Below, piece after piece: positions 37,406 to 49,699 of a stretch of 64,000 nt of DNA. The stretch's first letter is position 1. Each line of letters starts with the position of its first letter. Position numbers and translations under genes: made by a program. Source of the stretch: Stenopsyche tienmushanensis (lineage: Eukaryota; Arthropoda; Insecta; Trichoptera; Stenopsychidae); assembly GCA_008973525.1 (NCBI GenBank), contig WACJ01000529.1:1922001-1986000 (forward strand). The letters run 5' to 3'. A model generated the notes under the pieces. It was not told where the DNA came from and made no database searches. It worked only from the letters and a program-made list of their open reading frames with translations.

Positions 37406-39560
37406 TATGCCTCGTATACTGGGCCTATATGAGAAATATGTTTTGATAGACGATCCTACCAAAATTGAAGTTAATATTTTTTGGAATCATATGACTTTTT
37501 ATTACACAGCATTTAGGGAGGTAAAATTAAATAAGTATTTTAAGCCAATCTAACCAACAATATGTTTATTTATGCTTATAAAATTCTATGAGTCCACTGA
37601 TTAATGCATTGTCGATATATTATCGATATATACATTTTGCCTTGACATTTTGACGACTATAATTTTGACAGCATAAGAAATGTATCTCGCATGAAACTTA
37701 ACCAAATGCCTTGAAATTTTTATTTGACTTTTAACAAATTTTAGATAGCAATTGATTTCAACTATGCTTCACGATCAACGCACAACTTTGAATAATTTTA
37801 TAATTAGCGCTCACAAATCAGCGTTAATTTGCTGTTCACCTTTCCATTCAGCCTTGATTTATTGAGTCACGTTCGAGCAACAAAGAATTAATTCCCAAAG
37901 CGTACAGGATATATTACATCAAAAACTGAAATTTTAACCGAATTTTAATCCAAAAATCATTAAACAAATAAATAGAGCACGTATTGAAGCTACAATACAA
38001 ATACAAATGAATAAAGCAAACATCCATAAATCAAAAGTATGAATTCGATACAACATATTTGATTTATACGTGATGAAACGATCTCGATACAATTATCTCA
38101 CAACTACAGCCTTTTACCAAATTACAGCCGCGATAATTTACATTCACATACTTTCACCTACGATTGCATATAAATACAATCGCTGTATGTTAATATTTTT
38201 CGGTGTTGGATAATGTTAAGCAACGTGACATCAGCTTTCACGTGTGTAAGACCAAATCAAATAAGTCTACGCCATATATGTTCATTTAATAACATCAACT
38301 GTTTAATTTGAGCGCGTCTGCAAATAAATTATATGCAAAGATATGGTTTTATTACGACAGCAATTACAGTCTTCTTTGTTCACACTGTCAAAATATATTA
38401 AATAATATCGCACTATGTTATAGGCGAGTCTCGACGTTGAGGGTGAGATGAAAGCTGCTCTAGTTAACATTAATAGAAATTAGGGTATGATCAGAAACTG
38501 TATTTTTATTATATCATCATGCTTTGTAATATCAACTATTCGGATCGTTCGATTGATTTTCCTTGGCACATAATTATTAAATAATCAGATACAATATATT
38601 ATAAATACTGAAAAATACAAGTCTATTCAACACAAGTTATTCATACTCAAATCAAATACATAAGCGATTTCTTTTTATGATTGAATATATCAAAGATTTT
38701 TATAGTAATGATACACAGAAGATGCAACAAAAACACATCATTTTTTTATGTGTAAGAATCAAACAAGACATGATCCTTAACAGAAAAAATTATTATCTTT
38801 TACAATCATTTGGTTCAAATTTTAAAAAAAGATTTATACTTTATGCATTTTTCTTAAAGATGACATTCCGAAACTATGTAATTACCTGAAACAAAAAAAA
38901 TATTTGTTAATATAATTATTAAAAAATCCAAACCAATTTTACAAAAATATATGTTAGTCTGGTGAGTTAGTTTCTGGACTCTCGTTTAAAGAAAGTCACC
39001 GGGAACTCCTATGAATAACTGTTTCGCGATAGTGATCAAAATGTAATTTCAAAATATTTCTCAGTGGACATAATTATCAGAAAAATAGCTGTTGGGTCTC
39101 ACGATTACAGGGTTGATTGAAATATGTCCCAAATACTAGGATCTAGTCTGAACATTGAAGAGAGGGAGTACAAGATAGATGATGATAGCGAAATTTCGGT
39201 GCATAAAACGCTCATATGTGGTTATAGGAATATGTTATGCAATAAAATGCGTCATGAGTCGTTGCGCACAGTTCCCATCAAAGAGGTCATGAAGCACCCA
39301 CCCATTAATGCGGTCTAGTAATTTTTAGCTTATTTTTTAATGATGCAACTACCTAATGTAGACCTAGGCTCAACACAATTTCATTATATATTATTAGAGT
39401 GATTAAGCCCGTTGCTCTCCCAGGATAGGATTGATAAACTGGATAAGATGAGATATATGACCGAGTTGCCATATTATCCTGTTACAAATTTATCTCTATT
39501 ATGTATAATATTTAAATTTCAGATTCCCAACACGTGCATTTTTGCCTATGGACATCTTTT
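37406..39560. other. AT-rich DNA, nothing recognised
   Basis: A 64-codon plus frame at 39124-39318 (start MSQILGSSLNIEEREYK) looks slightly protein-like but matches nothing known to me. A tRNA-like fragment near 38955-39005 resembles the SINE head without a B box. The remainder is featureless. Confidence 0.4.
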
Positions 39561-39566
39561 CTATCC

Positions 39567-39665
39567 ACTATTCATATATTCTCACACTTTATTTTTGTCC
39601 ACTATTCAAAATTCCTCACATTTTTTATCTGCTGTTCATATTTCTTCACACTATTCATTTTTGGC
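39567..39665. repeat. Minisatellite, three units of 32-33 bp
   Basis: Units start near 39567, 39600 and 39632, each with a (C/T)(A/T)ATTCA or GTTCATA core followed by TTC(T/C)TCACA and a T-rich run. The array is bordered by CCTATGGACA (39545) and GCTATGGACA (39664), which looks like an outer duplication. It accounts for the open plus frame at 39412-39774. Confidence 0.6.
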
Positions 39666-40009
39666 TATGGACACATATTTCTATATAAATAGTGGGTGCC
39701 TCGATGATTTCTATCATGTGATTCCTCCAGAACGGTCCTTTTCCTCCAGAGCATTCCTTTGCCAAAATTCATGAGAACTCTCTCTTATCAACACCATTTC
39801 ATCGTTCTTGTATATCTTACGCCTTGCGATAGCACTTAGACTTCGGGTCACTTTCGTATTTGTGTGTTCGCCTTTTTAAACTTAATCTTTGAAACCCTGA
39901 GTTTAATTATTAGTTAAACTAGAAACTCCTAAAAATATCACCAACATTACTTATATTCAAGAAGATATTACACCACCATATCGTTGTTCATAACATTGAT
40001 ATCCTAGAG

Positions 40010-40060
40010 CAGCGGTTCTTAAACAGATTACTTTAGTGAACATTTAGAAATAATAATGAA
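40010..40060 (+). mobile_element. Possible hAT terminus, single end
   Basis: CAGCGGTTCTTAAACAG is close to the standard hAT start and to the left end of the MITE at 36284. The preceding 8 bp are TCCTAGAG. No matching right end with that duplication was found downstream. Confidence 0.35.
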
Positions 40061-42340
40061 GTTGAATCTACTGTCATCCATGTCCGCGAATGCGTTAATC
40101 ATCTAAATATAAATCAAATTTTGCGTTTCGTAATATTGAATGTTTTATTGCTATTAACAGCATAGCAAAACTTCCAAGTTAATAGCAACATCTCCGGATA
40201 TGAAAGTAAATGCGCAAATTTATATCTGAATTAATAAAATGAAAAATAATCTATTCAGCAATTTTATCAACAATTATCATAGTACAAGATCGTTTAAAAA
40301 GAGCAAACATATTCAGTATCCAACCATTTATTAACAGAGAGATCAGCGATCATCAATCAAACAGAAAAGCCCACACAAATTTGGAGTAGCAAGTGACCAC
40401 GAAAAATATAAGATGCGCTTAGGTCTCGAAAATAATTACAAACATTCAATTTGAATCTAATAAAATATGGATTTAAATGTATTATTTAAAAATTGTTTTT
40501 CTTCAATTCCATATCGATACACAATCAAAATTTGTATACACCGTCATTGCTAAAATACCAGTTATGAACTAATAGATTCCCTCGTGGTTGAGAAGTCAAT
40601 ATTGCTGGTTTATGTGTCACCATCCATCCAATTCCACATTTATTAAATTCCAAAGTCCATTAGCGGAGCAGTGTGCTTTATACCGTATAATGTAATTTCA
40701 TCAAATCTATGACACTGGTGCACAGGAGAGTACGGCTTTGAATTCCAAAACCAATAAACTACAAAAAAGTTACTACCAGGCCGAAATGCCAACCATCGAT
40801 TTTCAAGCTTAAATAATTTCAGCGAAAACGTGAATGGATGTAATATTTATATACTATATTATGCAGCAGTAACGGAAATAATAACTGTAAAATTTGCAAT
40901 TTAAATAGGCTCGACGCTAGATAATTTACAAGACGCTTGCTATGTAATTTAGCGACATTGACCGGATATTTATACCACGAAATATATAATAGACGACAGC
41001 CATGCATCATAGTCAATATTCAGAATTATGCAGACACTCCTATTGTTCAGACCAGAATTTGCAACTGTGTCAAGAGGTCAAGAGTTGAATCGTCTCTTTA
41101 AACAAAGACGACTGTCAAGATTTGCAACACATCCACTAACTCGTTGTGTAAACAAATTCATCATACTCAATTGCTATAAATTTCCATATGACGTATCTAG
41201 ATATTGCATATATTGTTTATTCGATGGTCGTTGACGAATATTGACTGTTTAAAGGAACAATTTTGATTTTTTTTTTAAGGGATGATCAAATTATTGTATT
41301 TTAATCATCGAATTTATATATTGAAGGTTTCTTCACATATCTTTGCCTGCGCACGCATATCATAATAACCTCATGCATTAATGATATTCAAATTGAAAAT
41401 TTAATTATCTAGGAATTCGCTGTGTTGTCACGGAAATGGCGTTGAGCATCACACATTCGAATGGATGCCTGGCAAAGTAAATAGACATGCCCAAAATCGT
41501 TAATATCATCCAGTTACTTGTTTACTGTTTCGTCGTTAGTTTTTAAGAGATTAAAAATAATACAATAAATATCGATTTTTAACGTGGAATGAACATGGAA
41601 AAATAATCATGATCAGAATATCAAAATAAATTCGGTAATACTAACGGAAATGTCAAAAGGATTGTGATTTTTAAAAAATAAACAAGACCCGTATCAATAT
41701 TATATATTAATCATTTCCACTCGTATTTTTTGCTAACAAAAAATAATAATGATTTTTTTTTAAAATGTTACTCCGTTTTACACAATCGTTTTATTCAAAT
41801 TGATGATTTTAATTAATATTAAAAAACACATTTTATGCAAGATGCAGTTAAATTATCATTATGTAATAGTTTTCAAAAACAACAATTCTTACATAATTAT
41901 GAATAATTTATTAAATAATCACAAAGCAGTCGCAAAACCAGTTTCAACCAGTTGCATACTCCATTAACTGACGATGATAACACGGGTCAATTATAATTAC
42001 TCAAAATAAACACAAGAAAATTATGATCCTCATATGACACACATCCAATCCTGATATATATAGGCGCCAGTTCGTGCGGCATCCAATCATCTCACATCGG
42101 CCTCATTAAAATTATGTATCAAATAGCGCATATTGCAGAATCAATTTATATTTTTTGTGGACACAATTTTATTTCACACAAACTTTGAGCCTCAAACCAA
42201 TTGGTTATTTAATTATGCAACTGTCTTATTGCATAGTTATGTTCGCTACGTGATTATCAAATTGAAAGTTGTGCATAATAAAAAAATAGTAACAGTAGAA
42301 CACAATTGACTTTTTTTCCCTCCCGTCAATTTGGAATTTA
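40061..42340. other. AT-rich DNA, nothing recognised
   Basis: Frames at 40819-41016 (minus) and 41028-41234 (plus) have no motif. A 23-bp segment at 42063-42085 resembles 55984-56006 (19 of 23 identical), hinting at another dispersed repeat. Confidence 0.45.
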
Positions 42341-42348
42341 CTAATCTA

Positions 42349-43090
42349 TCAGGTGGGTCCAAAAGTTCGTGCGTGTTTTTGCGATTTTTTTTAAATAATA
42401 TAAATAAATCACAATTTAAGATTTTAATCAATGATATTTTTTCCTTAACTATCTGCAATTTCTCGCAAAATACAGGTAGTTTTTTTAATTCCATTGCTGT
42501 AGAAAGACACTGGTTTTAAGTCAAAAAAAACTTTAAAGTCCATTTTATACATCTTGTTTAGAATTTAACTTTTTCCCTAGTAAAAAAATTGTAAGTTCAA
42601 TTAAATTCACTATTTTTTTGCAGAGTTGTTTACAAACACTTTTGCTGTTGGAATTAGCTGCTTATCTTTATCTGTCCCTTGACTTTTTCTTGTGATGTTT
42701 TGATAAATAAGTGAAGTGCAGATGTTTATTCGTTGCTGGTACCCACTTTCCAAGCTTGAATACTTTCCCAATCTCTTTTAAATGACGAAAAACTGTTCCA
42801 TGAGTTGAATCCATACTTTCTGCGATCTGACCCACTGTTAATTGTGGCTCTGACTCCACAAAAATTTTGAGAACGTCCTTATCAAAATTAACAAGACGTC
42901 CTGAACGGGGTTCATCATGAATGCTGCTTTCTCCAACTTTAATTTTTTAATCCATTTCTGGGCAGTCCTTACATTGATTATATATTCACCATGTACACTA
43001 TTTATGTGACTCAGACAATTATTTGCGAAAAAAGGTGGGACTAAACTCCATACCATGCAGTTAGCCCTTTCCAGTAAAATCGGCATGGTT
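42349..43090 (-). pseudogene. mariner relic: DNA-binding half plus one terminus
   Basis: On the minus strand, 43086-42838 encodes the first helix-turn-helix of a mariner transposase, with HINSVHGEYIINVRTAQKWI. After a frame change 42859-42668 encodes the second, with EPQLTVGQIAESMDSTHGTV, FRHLKEIGKVFKLGKWVP. The linker motif, which would contain DEPRSGR in relatives, is degraded at the frameshift. The catalytic domain is missing. At the far end, 42349-42384 reads TCAGGTGGGTCCAAAAGTTC then GTGCGTGTTTTTGCG beside a TA, strongly resembling known mariner terminal repeats and oriented as the 3' end. So an internal deletion removed the catalytic part. The 5' terminus above 43090 was not found. Confidence 0.85.
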
Positions 43091-45045
43091 GCTTCGAAAA
43101 AAATTCACTGCTTTCCAAGGGAGACTGTTCAATCTTTAAATTCCATCTAAATACCTTATCAAGATAGCTACAAAAGTATTTTTAAATAAGTTCGCCTAGA
43201 CGACCCGCCGGGTGAACCTTCACATATGAAATTGTGAAGTCAACCTATAATATGTGAAGTGGCTCTACCTCCTCCGAATGATGATCACATTAAAATATGT
43301 TGTTAAACATTTGTCCAATTAGAAATATAAGTCGTCTTAATTGAATGCATTCAATTGAAGCTCAATTTTGTCACAAGTCCCAGCAGGTATTTGCTATGTA
43401 CTCCAACCACAGATTCGTTCAGCATGTGCACGTTTTCGCGGACCATATTCCCCGCAGTGAAGGAAGGTTAACTGTATTATCAACGGGGTGGCATTAATCA
43501 TGCAAATAAATTACATATCCACGTTGAATACAAAATAGCCAACAAATACATAGATTCGACCAGAAGATCAGTCACGACCTAATAATGTAGGTTTTCGTAT
43601 GTTATTCATTAATCGACAATAATCAGATTTGACGAACATTCACATTCATTCAATCAAAACAAATTCCTATAACTATGTTAACTAAGTATTAATTGTAACG
43701 TCCATAGTCATTAACGAAACCGCCATCATACGGCATAGGTGGTCAAGGCTCTGCTGACAACCCACCTCGTGCACCGATTCGAAAATGATTGAGCTGGTGG
43801 ATTCAAACAATATAGGCCAGGCTCATCAATTCACTGTACTCAGCCAACGCGAAGCCTAATTAATTATAATAGGCCCGGTGATCAGCCCAACATTTGCCTT
43901 TGACAATAAACTTTGACAAATAAACGCACAGACAGATGATACTGTTTCGATTAATGACACGTCATAATAAATTATATATTCACACGCTAATTGGAAATTC
44001 GTGTTTACATTAACATGCTAATGTAATATCAAAATTGCACACATCTTTAATGCGAAACTACCAAATATAATAGAGTTAATCAACAATATGAATAGCGACA
44101 CCGACCAACCCCCATACCGTACCTAATGCCTAATAATCCACCCCGGTTATTAAAGACAACTTTTGATACCTCATAATCAATCAAACGACTCGTTCACAGG
44201 AGCAAATCATTAAATCAGGATCGATTGTTCTACGGAAATAAGCTTACAGTGAAATTTATGCTTCGTTGCCTCGCAAATTCAATATTGTATATAACACTTT
44301 ATCGACCAGTTATTATTGCCAAAGTGTAATATTATACCAAAGCTGCTTTAAACTTACATACGCACAATATATTCAACAAACAAAATTATTACATTTTAGC
44401 CCCCGTTTGTCCTTTGCTATTTACCCCCCCAGCGCCAATTCCTCTAGGGCACTATAAATTCTTATTTTAAAATGAAAGCTTATATCAACAAAGTATTTCA
44501 AAGGAATCTATATTTACAACACGCTTGGATTTTAAATAAATTTATAAAACATCAACACAAACAATATTTTTGATACATATAAAAATATACTTATAATTCA
44601 TATTTTACCACAATCAACGTTTAATATAATTCCATCTTGTTTAATATATATTTTCACTAAATTTATATCGGAAATACTTTTAAAAAATCAATCGAACCTT
44701 CGATAACGAAAAAATCTGATACAGAATACGTTTTATAAAATAGAACAAGGTGAGCATCGCAAAAATTTCAAGGTGTCAAATTTAGATGCAATGCATTTCA
44801 TTGTTGCGACGTAGCCTTAGTAAGTGAACTGATGATCTGATTTTTTTAAACACATTCAAACTTACAATTTCATAAATATCGTCATTCGTGTATTTTCGAC
44901 TCGAAAACATATTGTTCGAAAGAACTCTTTTTGGCGTCGTTGAGTTAACATTGAAGAAGTTTAAGGAAAAGGCTCATCATTAATGATGAGTGACGATGTT
45001 AACCTTTTGATGGGTTCAGTTGCGTATTTGCGATCGATTTGCGAT
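43091..45045. other. AT-rich DNA, nothing recognised
   Basis: A short palindrome, CTTCACA-TATGAAAT-TGTGAAG, lies at about 43219-43240. A mixed-composition patch at 43730-43880 gives no clear translation. A plus frame at 44266-44457 has no motif. Confidence 0.45.
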
Positions 45046-45049
45046 TATC

Positions 45050-45147
45050 GACTAATAATAACCCAAATTAATCGATTTCAAGTGTATTGTTTATGTTTGG
45101 CGAAGAAATGAACGAATCGTATATGCTATCGACAGTGTTTATTTATA
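45050..45147 (-). repeat. Dispersed repeat C, copy 1
   Basis: Read on the minus strand it begins AAATAAACACTGTCGATAGC and ends in TTGAAATCGATTAATTTGGG then TTATTATTAGTC. The same blocks in the same order are at 50729-50830 (plus) with few differences, and in more diverged form at 59532-59720. It lies only about 58 bp from the LTR-like repeat that follows. Its class is not known. Confidence 0.65.
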
Positions 45148-45205
45148 GAAATACAAGCTTCATACACGCTGCGCGGTCCTGACAGATAAGTATATTTGTA
45201 CGGAC

Positions 45206-45544
45206 TGTAGCGTGGACGATTTACCATCTTCATATAGTAGCGCTCTTCGGGTGCAATTTGTTATTTTAACAACGCCATCTCTTGTGGCCCTGTGGGGATA
45301 TTACACCTGCATACCGACCGATCACTTCTTGCGCGTGCGCCGTTGCCGGTTGGGTAGAGACACGCAGGAGGCGGGAGTCGAGAGAGTCGTCAGTTAGCCT
45401 TGGCTGCGGGAGGTCGTCCCTCCTGCAGCCAGATCTCTCTATGTCTCTTTTGTGTGGAATAAATAGTTATTTAGAGAAGAGAGTCTTTCTATTCGACGCC
45501 CGTCTATTCCCATCCATTCGTCCAGCAACATCACGGCCCGATAG
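45206..45544 (+). mobile_element. LTR-like repeat, copy 1
   Basis: It begins TGTAGCGTGGACGATTTACC, is GC-richer in the middle, and has a poly(A) signal AATAAA at 45458-45463 about 70-80 bp before the end of shared sequence. This layout fits the U3-R-U5 plan of a long terminal repeat. A possible 3' terminus is AACA at 45530. The 14 bp after it are also shared with the second copy (56768-57127, inverted), so the true boundary is uncertain. No polymerase or integrase lies nearby, so this would be a solo LTR or fragment. Open frames at 45212-45649 are composition effects. A GC-rich tail (45545-45640) follows in this copy only. Confidence 0.6.
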
Positions 45545-45899
45545 CGGAACGGACCCATGCCTTAGCTCGGCCATCCCGACGAGCACGTGAGGGCGGGGAG
45601 CCGCCCGGGGACTCTGCTCCTGGGCGTGGCAGACATACGAATATAGCATCTAAGTTTATAATTATTTAAAATTAGCTCACTACTCAAAGGATTAACATCG
45701 TCTCAAAGTCTTAAGATATTTTTCTACGCCTGAAATTCTTACAATTTCCATTTAGAAATAAACTATCATTTTTATGACCATCTTCCACATTTCGGCATTT
45801 TTTTCGGCGTGCATACGATCAAATAATGGTTGTGAATGTGTTAAAACAATTGGGATATAACAAATAGCAATATCTACTAAAATAGTTCAGAAAATGGTG

Positions 45900-46640
45900 A
45901 CTATAATTAAAATTTCGACCACTGCGTACCAAAAAAATATTTCAGCTGAAACTCTGAAAGATTGATTTAAATATATTTGAATAGTACTATTATTTGTTAG
46001 CATCAAGCAATTCAATTATAGCAACATGAATAATAACCATATTCGATTGAAGGGAAATTCTAACAATAGATCAACGATTAGCATTGAAAAAACTGGAACC
46101 TCCTCGGGTCATGATTTAAGATACTGATAAAGTTATATCAGCAAGCGATTTTACCACAAATATGAATATGTTATGGGATGATATATCCTATATAATTTGC
46201 AATGAAATTCGCGCAAAAATAATTTTATCGAGCAAAACATTAACTTGAGAGTTCCTGAAGGCTTTTGAATTGAAATATTTAGACTTCGTAAGGAGAGATC
46301 GTTTCATTAGGCAAGCGAAATAACAAATAATCGACACCATTGGACGCCTCCATCCAGAAATTCCAAACCAAAGCTGCAATAAGTTACGAGCGGCAATAAG
46401 ACTAAAAATATACTTCTCCCTACTTAATAATATTTCCGCCTGAATAAGATTCAATTTGCTTCTTTTCACAAGAGCACGTAAAACGGGATTGACGTCACAC
46501 TTCATAAAACTTGGCAGCAATGACGCAAAATAATGTCTAAACGTTCCATGTTTAATTTTGTTTATATGCAAACGTATCGTAATCCATCCGTTGGTGGGCG
46601 AAGTTCATTTTTAACACTTGCTCTGACTTTGTATTCAGAA
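45900..46640. other. Unassigned stretch with long opposing frames
   Basis: A 127-codon minus frame (46188-46571) overlaps a plus-strand frame with several stops that reads as protein-like in parts (for example FELKYLDFVRRDRFIRQAK near 46265). Neither matches a family I recognise. It could be a dead transposon or chance. Confidence 0.2.
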
Positions 46641-47091
46641 CAACTATTTTACTTTTATTGATATTATGACATGTGGTTCTTATTCAGCTTTGGAATTTTC
46701 TAAAAAATAGCTGGCAAACCATTATAATTTTTGTATGACTAGAATGATTGTTGAGAATGGTGGCGGACATATTTTTATATACAAACATGTTGTGAACATA
46801 ATGACTTCTATTGTTCGTAAATAAAAAAATATTTCACACACCTATTCATCTGAAAAAATGAACAAACAATTTGAATATTTGTTGGTTAAACTGTTAAATT
46901 TTATGTATTGAATTTTGTTGAATTGGACTGTGATGTTCTTCAATTCAAAGCGTAATTTTCGTAGATATATTTTGAATTAAGTTTTACAATAAATATAGAA
47001 TAAATACAGTATTTTTGCCACAAAATATGGGAAGAATGATCGGAATATTTGATCTAAAAGATGAATAACTTCTTTAAACGCGTCTAAAAAT

Positions 47092-47405
47092 ATAAATGCC
47101 TTCATATAACAATCGTCACATAATAATTTACATTAATTAATATCATATGCCATAAATAATAAGTATTGATATTATGCGCTTGAAACTATTTATTAATATG
47201 ATAAAAATATAAATAGTTGCATGTAACAATATCATCAAAATGATTTACAATAATTAATGTAATCCATGGATAATTATATTATGCGCTTGTAAAAATATGT
47301 GTTAATAAATGAAATATGGATCGCTGCTTGTAACAATATCTTCATATAATGATTTATCACATGATGCATATCATTACGCTTGTATACTTTATATTACAAT
47401 AAATA
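47092..47405. repeat. Satellite-like tandem repeat, three units of about 93-117 bp
   Basis: Units are 47092-47208, 47209-47312 and 47313-47405. Each has (T/A)(G/A)TAACAATATC or ATAACAATCGTC, then CATATAATGATTTA or a variant, then CAT(A/T)AATTAAT, then ATTATGCGCTTG (ATTACGCTTG in the third). Units differ by small gaps and are well diverged, so the array is old. Confidence 0.7.
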
Positions 47406-48190
47406 TTATTTTGGCTAAGTATTTATATCATTATTAAAGAGGGATGAAAAAAATACAATTTGGATATGCAGTAAGCATTAATCGTCTTCGAATAACGAAG
47501 AACGAAGATGATTGTTGGATCGCCAAGCGTTAAGAAACAGGGCGTAACATCGCGTTTCAGAGCTGAAGGTTTGCAGTGATGGGTGTGGTTCTTTGACAGC
47601 CACCTCGACGTTGGCAATAGGGGTTAGATATCAAAGATTTCCAACCCCTCCGAACATATGTAAACCAGCCCCAGTGTAACGTTGTGTTAACACACCGAAA
47701 CCGCATAAATCAACTGCAGCCCGCGAGCACATAAATATGCTAATTGACTGGGAGACAAGTTCTCAGATACTGGAGATGCAAATGACAGCACTCACCGTAA
47801 CAATTCTGCACAAATGTAACATTATTCGGATATAATCACTATTCAACACCACTTCTTCGGGCTTAAATTCGATTAACGGTAAGCCATCCGTAAAATTCTT
47901 CCACCAGACTTAACAACCTTTAGAAATCGTTCATCAAAACATTGCAGTGAATATTCGTAGCGTTTGACATGGTCATTGAGCGGAGTCTAACTTGAGTTAA
48001 ATAGATTACCAAAACAGCGTAACGAAACAACGCCACAAATCAATGAGGGCATTAACAGTTAATTTATCGACAAGCGTATGAAAACGATTTAATTATAATT
48101 ATAATGTATAATCTTTCACCTGTAGTTAATCAGCTCATGTTTGTGTTTCCGTGGAAACACTCAAATAATCAAAAGCAATATTTTACTAAA
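47406..48190. other. Mixed DNA, nothing recognised
   Basis: A GC-richer patch at 47500-47660 has a 64-codon minus frame (47423-47617, containing KPSALKRDVTPCFLTLGDP) that matches nothing I recognise. It could be a repeat. Confidence 0.4.
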
Positions 48191-48197
48191 TTGATTT

Positions 48198-48300
48198 TTA
48201 ACCCTTTGCGGTCCTATGTCGAATCTGATTCGACATCGATTTTATTCCGGTGGGTCCTATGTCGCCTCTTGACGCGCGCTCTCGTGAACATCACCGATTA
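48198..48300 (+). mobile_element. piggyBac-like terminus at a TTAA site
   Basis: TTAA (48198-48201) is followed by CCCTTTGCGGTCCTATGTCG. Next is a perfect palindrome with 10-bp arms ATGTCGAATC (48216-48236), then a direct repeat of GGTCCTATGTCG (48210-48221 and 48253-48264). A TTAA target, a CCC start and subterminal repeats are the usual plan of piggyBac ends. No opposite end was found downstream. Confidence 0.45.
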
Positions 48301-49690
48301 TACTTACGATATTTTTTCCGTAATTATATGATATTTTTACGAAACATTATTATATGAATTTATAATAAAACACTATAACGGCTGATGACACAACATATGT
48401 GCCATAGCTCGAATAATTTTTCATTATCGATCAACGTTAATCATTAGTGGCTTTTAGGAATTCTCAAAAAGTTTCTGAGCCTGAAAAAAGGTTACCCACG
48501 TGGCTGTGCAACACATATGGTGTTAAAGCTATAACGTTTGTATAAAAATGATAGCTGCTGTTATTGCCTTGATAACAACACCTGATATTCAATTTAACCA
48601 CAATCTGCAAATCGAAAAAAAAATAGCACAAACCACAAAAATGAAAGTATTTATGTAGCAATAAAAATAAATCAGATAAAAATATATTATGCTGACATTG
48701 ACTATGACGAAATAATTGCTATTGTCATCTTTGCTAGCAATGCAAAAAATAAACATTTTATCCTTGGCCACGCAAATATATTACTTTCAATATTAAACAT
48801 AATATTAATCCAGGCTGTCGTATTTGTCCAGTGAAGCCCAATTCGACACATTCGAACAACAGTTTAATTCAGTTAAAAATGAACAGAACGGAAAACGCAT
48901 TTGGTGTGCATTCAGTTTTGAATGAAGTGAACTGTGCTAAATAGATACGAGCAAAATACACAATAAAAACAACAATATTTACAGACAACCCGTAACATAC
49001 GACCGTACTGGATATTCACATCAAACCGCATATGTATAAAAATGCGAATTTGACACTTTAAATATATTTTTACATTTCACCATTAGAATAATTTCTGGAA
49101 ATGTATTTATGATTTTTGTATGGATGCGGTAGCATATGAGTGCAGCACGCAGATATATAATATAATGCAGCGTGTCGAAATATGTGTATCGCGACGCCAT
49201 CGTGGCGCAACACCGTGATATACAATATATTAAATTCAATAAGTCTTCGGTGGCCACAAACACAAGATACAGGATTTTTATTTTAAACCTGTGGTATATC
49301 TAATCATAAATGAGGAGTTAGACGCATTTTTACGAATTAATAACTACTTATATGGTATAAAGCCAATATATGTTCCGATGAGTATTGTATCATCATCATA
49401 ATGCAGCCCACTGATAGACTTGTACTTTTTCAATATCCATTTAAGAAAAATGGTTAAATCAATATAAACAACATTTCATCTTCACCTCCTCATGCGTTTG
49501 ATATTAAAAGCGATATGGTCTCTAAATATAAGTGCTCATCCAGGTGAACATATCGAACTTTCGCGACAATTTCAATAGGAAATACGAATGCTTTTAAAGC
49601 TTTTCTAGAAAGACAGTAAAATAAAATACTTCAAGAAATGTAAGTCGTCTAAAATATTGTCCTCGCAAATTTTAAATTGGTTGTCCTTAT
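48301..49690. other. AT-rich DNA, nothing recognised
   Basis: Minus frames at 48464-48661, 48589-48771 and 49021-49263 lack motifs. A short minus-strand word near 49385-49410 resembles the putative LINE tail at 11.6 kb. Confidence 0.45.
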
Positions 49691-49699
49691 ATCCTGCAA

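Noticed and set aside
37119..37553. 144-codon plus-strand open frame
   Set aside because: Most of it is antisense to the mariner element between its two terminal repeats, and the rest crosses its end. No motif on the plus strand.
38955..39005. Third tRNA/SINE head
   Set aside because: Similar wording to the SINE head but no B box and no SINE body downstream.
45212..45649. Three overlapping open frames near 45.4 kb
   Set aside because: They fall within the LTR-like repeat and its GC-rich tail, and two are on opposite strands. Composition effect.
46188..46571. 127-codon minus-strand gene
   Set aside because: No motif, and the opposite strand reads equally protein-like. Not enough to call a gene.
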